A DNA stretch of 7,481 bases, taken from an uncultured Christensenella sp. GTDB lineage: Bacteria > Bacillota > Clostridia > Christensenellales > Pumilibacteraceae. Numbering within the stretch: position 1 is the first letter of the stretch; the number at the start of each line of letters is the position of its first letter. Below are positions 1-5,496 of the stretch, one piece after another. Location of the stretch: assembly GCA_910585055.1 (NCBI GenBank), contig CAJUBY010000060.1:1-7481 (forward strand), given 5' to 3'. Below the pieces are notes generated by a model. It saw only the letters and a program-made list of their open reading frames with translations. It was not told the DNA's origin and made no database searches. Position numbers and translations under genes: made by a program.

Positions 1-281
1 TCATGCTGCCGGCGATGTTCCCGGCGATAGCTGCGCAAGTGGTGTTTTGGTTCTTGGGGATATGGAACGATTATTTTGCACCGGCGCTGTATTTGACGGG
101 TTCCGACTGGATGACGTTGCAGGCATTGTTGGCGTTACTTAACGATAACAATCAATACATGCCCGATTATCCGCTCGTAATGGCAGGCGCCGTGCTCAGC
201 AGTATTCCCATAATCGTAATTTACATAGCATGTCAGAAATATTTCGTTCAATCTCTTGCTATGACCGGAATGAAGGATTAA
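1..281 (+). CDS. Sugar ABC transporter permease, MalG-type (C-terminal fragment)
   Basis: This is the last 92 codons of an inner-membrane permease subunit that would import a sugar or oligosaccharide together with a partner permease, an ATPase and a solute-binding lipoprotein. The reading frame is open to the left edge, so the real start is outside the window and the first two bases finish a codon. What is visible matches the C-terminus of the MalG/CUT1 family. An LP-x3-P segment is followed by a hydrophobic helix ending in the typical W-N-D-Y (fragment residues 21-24). After it come a polar loop and a second helix with the family pattern around LVMAGAVLSSIPIIVIY, then a short tail ending in GMKD. 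The EAA loop that contacts the ATPase should lie just upstream. The stop codon is 10 bases before the next start, so the two are probably co-transcribed. The substrate cannot be told from this part. Confidence 0.93.
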   Translation, partial: MLPAMFPAIAAQVVFWFLGIWNDYFAPALYLTGSDWMTLQALLALLNDNNQYMPDYPLVMAGAVLSSIPIIVIYIACQKYFVQSLAMTGMKD

Positions 282-285
282 GGTG
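281..285 (+). promoter_or_regulatory. Ribosome binding site that sets the start of the CBM9-like lipoprotein
   Basis: AGGTG overlaps the permease stop codon and lies 6 bases before ATG 292. The in-frame GTG at 283 is itself part of this site, so ATG 292 is the better start. The overlap with the upstream stop suggests translational coupling (inference). Confidence 0.6.
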
Positions 286-291
286 ACTAAT

Positions 292-1044
292 ATGAAAAAG
301 AAATTGACCGCATTGCTGTTGACTGCCGTTTCCGCGGTTAGTCTTGCGGCATGCGGAAACGACGGCGGCGGAAGTACGAAAAAAAGCGCTCCGTTTGCTT
401 ATACGGGCAATATGATCAAGTCCGAACTCGCTATCGACGGTAAGAAAGATGATGCGCTGTGGAACGACGAAAGCGTGACGCACGTAGATTTTTCTACATG
501 CAATGTGTCTATTCTACGAAGAGATAACGCTATTTATATATTTTTCAAAGTGTACGATATAACGCCGTACAGTTATGTAGACCAAGGCATAGCGGACGAA
601 GTTACGCACAGCGACAGTATCGAAATATATATCGATTCCAAGCTCGGCAGATACGATACTCCGCAAGCAAATTGCTATCAGATAAATCTCGGCAGAGATA
701 ACCGCACGCGTATCCTTTCGGGAAGCGGCGGAAACTGGTACGAATGGGCAGGCATGTATACATTCGAAACGCGTGAAGGCTATAACGACGAATACGACTA
801 TTATTTTTTGGAAGCGATGATACCCGTTGCACAGCTGGGGATAGGCGCTACCGAAGCTATAGGTATCGCATTCGGTCACGTCGACCGACACGTAGAAGAG
901 AATGTCGATCTGGAAGCATATTACAAATGGAACGGTATGACGTTTAACGGACAGTTTATCGATCCGCAAGTGCCGTCGCTTTATCCCGTTCTCCGCGCCG
1001 ACGGCGGTAGGCTTTTGACGTACGCCGAATATATAGCGCAGTAA
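292..1044 (+). CDS. Lipoprotein with a single CBM9-like carbohydrate-binding domain
   Basis: This 250-residue protein probably binds sugar at the outer face of the membrane and shows no catalytic signature. The N-terminus is a lipoprotein signal: KKK, a hydrophobic stretch, then the lipobox LAAC with the lipidated cysteine at residue 21, followed by a Gly/Ser/Lys-rich linker. Residues 43-250 fit the CBM9-like / DOMON-type beta-sandwich seen in xylanases and related binding proteins. The family landmarks appear in order: IDGKKDDALW (48-57), DSIEIYID (108-115), LEAMIPVAQLG (173-183) and GIAFGHVDR (191-199). The protein is too short and of the wrong fold for a family-1 solute-binding protein, so it is not simply the missing binding subunit of the transporter. 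The start at ATG 292 fits the ribosome binding site better than GTG 283. It lies between the permease and the GH43 gene, so a role in glycan capture is reasonable but inferred. Confidence 0.82.
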   Translation: MKKKLTALLLTAVSAVSLAACGNDGGGSTKKSAPFAYTGNMIKSELAIDGKKDDALWNDESVTHVDFSTCNVSILRRDNAIYIFFKVYDITPYSYVDQGIADEVTHSDSIEIYIDSKLGRYDTPQANCYQINLGRDNRTRILSGSGGNWYEWAGMYTFETREGYNDEYDYYFLEAMIPVAQLGIGATEAIGIAFGHVDRHVEENVDLEAYYKWNGMTFNGQFIDPQVPSLYPVLRADGGRLLTYAEYIAQ

Positions 1045-1054
1045 GAAGGGGGAT

Positions 1055-1060
1055 AAGGAG
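1055..1060 (+). promoter_or_regulatory. Ribosome binding site that sets the start of the GH43 lipoprotein
   Basis: AAGGAG ends 5 bases before ATG 1066. The in-frame GTG at 1060 uses the last base of this site, so it is an unlikely start. The chosen start also leaves a normal lipoprotein signal (MKKGK followed by a hydrophobic core). Confidence 0.75.
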
Positions 1061-1065
1061 TGAAC

Positions 1066-3600
1066 ATGAAAAAAGGTAAAATATTGGCAGCCGCGGTTTT
1101 GTCTGCGGTTTTGGGAACACAGGCTCTGCTTATGACAGGCTGCGGATCGGAAGACAATAATCCTATTAGGGGAGAAAAATTCGAAATGGCTAAAATAACC
1201 GATTATACTACGTACGATAACGGCGATTTCAGCGAGTACGACAACGGAAAAACCGAAAGAAGCGATCTTTTGCCCGATCAATGGGAAGAATACGGCGCAG
1301 GCGACCCGTATGTTTTCCGTTATAACGGTATGTATTATCTGTATGTCTCCACGCGAGACCGTGAAACGGGCGTAATGGCATGGAAATCGCAGGACATGTT
1401 GCATTGGACGCCTTGTCAAGGTGACGGTTTGGAACTCGGATTCGTTTCGAACGATCCTATCACAAATTCGGCATATGCACCGGAAGTCTATTACTTTAAC
1501 GGCAAATTTTATATGACGACAAGCCCTGCCGGCAGAGGACACTATACCCTTCGAGCGGAGTCGCCCGAAGGTCCGTTTACGCGAATAACGGAAAATTATG
1601 CGTCCTCTATAGACGGCTCGTATTTCGTGGACGATGACGAAAGCATATATTTCTTTCATGCGGGTAGCGGCGGTATCGCAGTCGATACTCTCGCATCGTT
1701 CGAGTCTGTTCCCGAGAATAAAGGAACTATAAACACAGCGAATCTCGGTTGGACGGAAGGTCCGATGATGATCAAGCGCGACGGCTTTTATTATCTTACT
1801 TATACCGGCAGTCAGGTTACGAGCAATGCGTATAAAGTTTGTTACGCAACCGTAAAAGAGGGCGGAGATATAACTTGGAACGGAGATTATCGGGAAGGCA
1901 ACGGTAACCCGATACTGTTGAATGTCGATATCGAAAATAATTTCAAAGGTTTGGGACACAGTTCGACGGTACTCGGACCGGATATGGACAGCTACTATAT
2001 AATATACCATACGCTCGACATGACGACGGGACACGGACCGTGGCGCAGTTTTAATATCGACAGACTTATATTCAACGGATCGCAGATGAGCGTATCCGGG
2101 TCTAAAACGGATTCGGTAGCCGCAAATCTACCCGAATTCAGTGCGAACGATACGTCGGGCGACGGCTTCGAGACGGTCGGCGATAAAATCCTTTCCAAAA
2201 AGGTTACCGGCAGTGTTTTTACCGCGGAATTCAACTTTACGGGTAATAATGTAAAAAACATAGTAAGTTATACCGACGAAAACAATTATGCATACGTCGT
2301 GACCGATTATACCGCAAAGACGGTAAAGTTAAACCGCGTCAGCGGCGGAAACGATAATGAGATCGCAAGCGGAACGCTTGTAAACGACTTCGATCCGAGC
2401 GTAATACACACCGTACGCGTGGCGTATGCCGACGGTGTATGCGACGTATACTTCGACAATATGCGCAAGATAAAAAATGCGGCGGTAACTCTTGTGTCGG
2501 GTAAGATCGGATACATCGGCGGAACGGCTGAGTATACTGCGTTCAGCGATGTTGCGCGCGGTTATTCGGACAGGAAAGAACTTAAACAGAACGATCTTTC
2601 CATCGGTGCCGCAAACTATCTGCCGGACGGCGCTTACGAAGATGTCAGATCGTACAAGTTCGGTAAAGGCAGCGGCGTTTCTACCGTAGAAGTAGACGAT
2701 TACGAATATCCCGACGACATGCAGTTCGACGGAGCAAAACAGCTTACGCTTGCGAATAACGGCGATTTCGCGCGATATGCCATGTACTTCCGCGAGGGGG
2801 GGCATTACGGTCTGTTTATGACTTACGACAAGAAATACGCAGGTCGTTCGATAGGCATTCAGGTAGGCGGCGGTGAGATCATAAATACAAAGCTTCCGAC
2901 GGTAAAGATCGACGACGAGGATTTTTACAGCACTATATATACAGCTTGCGTCGGTGAGTTCGACGTCGAAAAAGGTGCGAATCTCATAACGATCTACGGT
3001 GGAGATAAAGGCGTAGGTTTTATCTCGTTTACGACCAAACAAAAATCTTTCGGAAAATTCGAATTTATAAACGATCTTAAGGAAGCGGTCGATACCGGGG
3101 CTTTGTATTCGTCGATGTTCCGAATTACGGAGGACGGACACGCTACAAGAAGCGGCAGCAGAATGCTCGTGTATTTCGGCGACAAGACGCTTGCCGATTA
3201 CGAAGTGGAAGTACGTATACGATTTCTTTCCGAAAATATTTCGGGCGCGGGAATTATACTTCGCGCCGACAACTATGCGACCGGACAGTTCGATAAAGGC
3301 GGCGACAGTATACAGGGATATTATATCGGTTTGGATTCGTCTAAGGTCGCATTAAGTAAATATAACTTCAACTTTACGCGTACTAATGTCAGGTTTGCGT
3401 CACATGGCAAATCCGACTTGATAACAGATCACTGGTTCAGGCTTAAAGCCGTTATCAAAGGCAATACGGTGACAGTTTATCTCGACGGCAAAAAAATGTT
3501 ATCTTATACCGATCTTCATCCGTTCGGCGCAGGCTACTTCGGTCTGTACAGCGAAGGTGCGGAAGTGGTTTATAAAAATCTAATAATACGCGGAATATAG
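1066..3600 (+). CDS. Surface lipoprotein glycoside hydrolase, family GH43, with three accessory beta-sandwich modules
   Basis: This 844-residue enzyme is predicted to be anchored outside the membrane through Cys26 (lipobox MTGC). Residues about 70-345 form a five-bladed GH43 propeller. GH43 enzymes are inverting and mostly act as beta-xylosidases, alpha-L-arabinofuranosidases, arabinanases or exo-galactanases. The expected catalytic set is present: Asp80 in GAGDPY (general base), Asp183 in SIDGSYF (pKa modulator) and Glu231 in WTEGP (general acid). YAPEV (137-141) and His298 in GHSS are further family marks. Three modules follow. A LamG-like sandwich occupies about 370-500. A CBM6/CBM35-like domain occupies about 524-657, with GDFARYAMYF at 566-575. 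A second LamG/CBM66-like domain occupies about 663-844, with VYLDGKKML and GYFGLYSEGA near its end. The frame is intact and no active-site residue is missing. Family assignment is secure; the subfamily and substrate are not. Confidence 0.94.
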   Translation: MKKGKILAAAVLSAVLGTQALLMTGCGSEDNNPIRGEKFEMAKITDYTTYDNGDFSEYDNGKTERSDLLPDQWEEYGAGDPYVFRYNGMYYLYVSTRDRETGVMAWKSQDMLHWTPCQGDGLELGFVSNDPITNSAYAPEVYYFNGKFYMTTSPAGRGHYTLRAESPEGPFTRITENYASSIDGSYFVDDDESIYFFHAGSGGIAVDTLASFESVPENKGTINTANLGWTEGPMMIKRDGFYYLTYTGSQVTSNAYKVCYATVKEGGDITWNGDYREGNGNPILLNVDIENNFKGLGHSSTVLGPDMDSYYIIYHTLDMTTGHGPWRSFNIDRLIFNGSQMSVSGSKTDSVAANLPEFSANDTSGDGFETVGDKILSKKVTGSVFTAEFNFTGNNVKNIVSYTDENNYAYVVTDYTAKTVKLNRVSGGNDNEIASGTLVNDFDPSVIHTVRVAYADGVCDVYFDNMRKIKNAAVTLVSGKIGYIGGTAEYTAFSDVARGYSDRKELKQNDLSIGAANYLPDGAYEDVRSYKFGKGSGVSTVEVDDYEYPDDMQFDGAKQLTLANNGDFARYAMYFREGGHYGLFMTYDKKYAGRSIGIQVGGGEIINTKLPTVKIDDEDFYSTIYTACVGEFDVEKGANLITIYGGDKGVGFISFTTKQKSFGKFEFINDLKEAVDTGALYSSMFRITEDGHATRSGSRMLVYFGDKTLADYEVEVRIRFLSENISGAGIILRADNYATGQFDKGGDSIQGYYIGLDSSKVALSKYNFNFTRTNVRFASHGKSDLITDHWFRLKAVIKGNTVTVYLDGKKMLSYTDLHPFGAGYFGLYSEGAEVVYKNLIIRGI

Positions 3601-3607
3601 TTAAACA

Positions 3608-3648
3608 GGCAAGCCCGTGCGCGATATTTTGTAATGCGTACGGGTGCC
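3608..3648 (+). other. GC-rich stem-loop in the GH43-GH2 gap
   Basis: CCCGTGCGC (3614-3622) pairs with GCGTACGGG (3636-3644). This gives nine base pairs, one of them G-U, around a 13-base AT-rich loop. Outer GGC (3608-3610) can pair with GCC (3646-3648) across a small internal loop. The 3' side has no run of T, so it is not a standard intrinsic terminator. It starts 7 bases after the GH43 stop, in the only long gap of the operon. It could protect the 3' end of an upstream transcript, mark a processing site, or cause partial termination. The pairing is seen directly; the function is inferred. Confidence 0.45.
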
Positions 3649-3685
3649 GCCTTTACGGAAAACAATATCGATTACACCTTAAAGC

Positions 3686-3692
3686 AAGGAGA
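3686..3692 (+). promoter_or_regulatory. Ribosome binding site of the GH2 gene
   Basis: AAGGAGA is a near-perfect anti-16S match. It ends 11 bases before ATG 3704, which is slightly long spacing. No alternative in-frame start fits it better, and the protein from ATG 3704 begins as GH2 relatives do. Confidence 0.65.
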
Positions 3693-3703
3693 CATTAAAC
3701 ATC

Positions 3704-5461
3704 ATGAAGCATACAGCATCGCATTTACCCGAATATCCCCGTCCGCAGTTGGTACGCAAAAACTGGCGCAATCTCAACGGCGAATGGGACTTTAAGTTCG
3801 ACAGAGAAAACGTCGGACTTAAAAACGATTATAAGTCGGGAAACTTTTTGCCCGACTGCAAAATACTCGTTCCGTACGTTTATCAGGTGCCGGCGAGCGG
3901 CATAGGCGACCCTACGATGTGCGAAGATATTTGGTACCGAACCAAGATCGATCTCAAACCAGAAAAAGGCAAAAAGATACTCCTTAATCTCGAAGGGTGC
4001 GATCACGTTACGCGCGTTTGGATCAACGGCGTCGATTGCGGCACGACTTACGGCGGATATCACAGACTTACCTTCGATCTGACAGACGGCGCGAAACGCG
4101 GCGAAAACACGCTGGTCATAGGCGTGCACGACGATTATTCCAAAGAACATCCGCGCGGCAAGCAGCGCTGGCAAAGTACCGACCACGGTTGTTGGTATAT
4201 CGATACATCGGGCATATATAAAACGGCATGGCTCGAAGAGGTAGACGAGTGCCGTATACAGGGCGTCAAATTCGTTACCGACATACATACGGGCAATGTA
4301 ACTGCGGAGCTTACCGCGGAAACTGCAGGCAAGGCGGACGTAACGGCAAAAGCCGTCGTTTACTACAACGGCAAAAAGGTCGCGGAATGCGAAAAACCCG
4401 TCGTATGCGAAACGTGCAGTCTCGATATGACTTTGAACGGATCGGATATAAAACTGTGGTCTGTCGGCGCGCCGGAATTGTACGATGTCGAATTGATATT
4501 GACGGCAGGCGGCAAAGAGACAGACCGGGTACAAAGTTATTTCGGGATGCGCGAGATAAAGACCGAAAACGGTCGTATCCTGTTAAACGGCAAACCGCTG
4601 TATCAAAAGCTTGTGCTGGATCAGGGATACTGGCCGCAGAGCGGTCTTACGCCGCCGGATGAAAAGGCGCTGGAATACGACATAACGTTGATGATGAGCA
4701 TGGGCTTAAACGGCTGCCGTAAACACGAAAAAGTAGAAGACGAGCGATTTATGTATTATGCCGATATATACGGTTATATTGTTTGGTGCGAAATGCCGTC
4801 GATATACGCGTTTACCGACACCGGTAAAAACGCATTGCTCACGGAATGGAAGTCGATCGTAAAGCAGATGCAAAATCACCCGTGTATAATGTGCTGGGTG
4901 CCGTTTAACGAGAGCTGGGGCATAGAGCGCATCAAGGCGGACAAATCGGTACAGAACTTTGTCAATAAAGTATATTACACGACAAAATCGCTCGACGATA
5001 CGCGACCTGTCATTACTAACGACGGTTGGGAACATACTATATCCGATATAATCACCATTCACCATTATACGCAGAGCGGCGATATTCTCGATGACAGTCT
5101 GAATACAGTGGAAAAATGCTTGTCGTATCCGTATGCCAACCATGACCGCGGTGCGTTCGCCGACGGATATGAGTATAAAGGTCAGCCGATAATGCTGACG
5201 GAGTTCGGCGGTACGGCTTTCGTAAAAGACGCCGTAGGCGCAAAGTGGGGATACGGCGAAGGCGTAAAGAGCGACGACGAATATTTCGAAAGACTGCGTT
5301 CGCTCATACATGCGGTAGATTCGATGCCGCACATGTGCGGATACTGCTACACGCAGCTTTCGGACGTTTACCACGAGGTAAACGGTCTGACCGATTTTGA
5401 CAGAAATCCCAAGCTTTCTTGCGATACGATAAAGAAGATCGTAACGGAAAGCGGAAGATAA
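3704..5461 (+). CDS. Cytoplasmic glycoside hydrolase, family GH2 (beta-galactosidase/beta-glucuronidase-like)
   Basis: This 585-residue retaining exo-glycosidase has no signal peptide or lipobox, so it should act on imported sugars in the cytoplasm. Its length matches the compact, glucuronidase-sized GH2 class and is much shorter than E. coli LacZ. Three GH2 domains are visible. The sugar-binding jelly roll (about 15-180) opens with LNGEWDFKFD and closes with WYIDTSGIYKTAWLE (164-178). An Ig-like sandwich covers about 180-280. The TIM barrel runs from about 285 to the end and begins near ILLNGKPLY. Glu403 in FNESWG is the acid/base and Glu500 in MLTEFGG is the nucleophile. RKHEKVED, VWCEMPS and the C-terminal CYTQLSDVYHEVNGL are typical barrel motifs of this subgroup. 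The 103-base gap before it holds a stem-loop, so its expression level may differ from that of the upstream genes. The family is certain. Galactosidase, glucuronidase, mannosidase or arabinopyranosidase activity cannot be told apart here. Confidence 0.95.
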   Translation: MKHTASHLPEYPRPQLVRKNWRNLNGEWDFKFDRENVGLKNDYKSGNFLPDCKILVPYVYQVPASGIGDPTMCEDIWYRTKIDLKPEKGKKILLNLEGCDHVTRVWINGVDCGTTYGGYHRLTFDLTDGAKRGENTLVIGVHDDYSKEHPRGKQRWQSTDHGCWYIDTSGIYKTAWLEEVDECRIQGVKFVTDIHTGNVTAELTAETAGKADVTAKAVVYYNGKKVAECEKPVVCETCSLDMTLNGSDIKLWSVGAPELYDVELILTAGGKETDRVQSYFGMREIKTENGRILLNGKPLYQKLVLDQGYWPQSGLTPPDEKALEYDITLMMSMGLNGCRKHEKVEDERFMYYADIYGYIVWCEMPSIYAFTDTGKNALLTEWKSIVKQMQNHPCIMCWVPFNESWGIERIKADKSVQNFVNKVYYTTKSLDDTRPVITNDGWEHTISDIITIHHYTQSGDILDDSLNTVEKCLSYPYANHDRGAFADGYEYKGQPIMLTEFGGTAFVKDAVGAKWGYGEGVKSDDEYFERLRSLIHAVDSMPHMCGYCYTQLSDVYHEVNGLTDFDRNPKLSCDTIKKIVTESGR

Positions 5462-5478
5462 TAATATTCCGTTTAATC

Positions 5479-5488
5479 GGAGAGGGAG
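5479..5488 (+). promoter_or_regulatory. Ribosome binding site of the InlB/LamG lipoprotein
   Basis: GGAGAGGGAG lies 8 bases before ATG 5497. An in-frame GTG at 5488 overlaps this purine run, so ATG 5497 is preferred. It gives a lipoprotein signal with lysines right after the start. Confidence 0.6.
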
Positions 5489-5496
5489 TGGAAATT

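Noticed and set aside
514..2034. Long open frame on the - strand (506 codons) across the CBM9-like and GH43 genes
   Set aside because: It is in exact codon register with both + strand genes. In that register an antisense stop arises only from TTA, CTA or TCA in the sense gene, and these codons are rare here. The translation looks like no protein family, while both sense genes have clear domains.
2796..2802. Run of seven G in the GH43 gene, considered as a phase-variation tract
   Set aside because: The frame is intact on both sides, the run is short for slippage switching, and it simply encodes part of Glu-Gly-Gly in the CBM6/35-like domain.
2329..3141. Open frame on the - strand inside the GH43 gene
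   Set aside because: Same codon-register effect. No domain or credible ribosome binding site was seen, and the sense strand encodes recognisable beta-sandwich modules.
3649..3703. Possible promoter for the GH2 gene in the 103-base gap
   Set aside because: The AT-rich part has only weak -35/-10 resemblance at poor spacing, so I do not call a promoter.
4228..4662. Arg-rich + strand open frame of 144 codons in another frame of the GH2 gene
   Set aside because: It lies wholly inside the GH2 gene, and its Arg/Gly-rich composition is typical of an out-of-frame reading.
3725..5374. Two long - strand open frames inside the GH2 gene (3725-4534 and 4706-5374)
   Set aside because: Both are in register with the GH2 codons and explained by the same rare-codon effect. 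The GH2 protein is complete with both catalytic glutamates.
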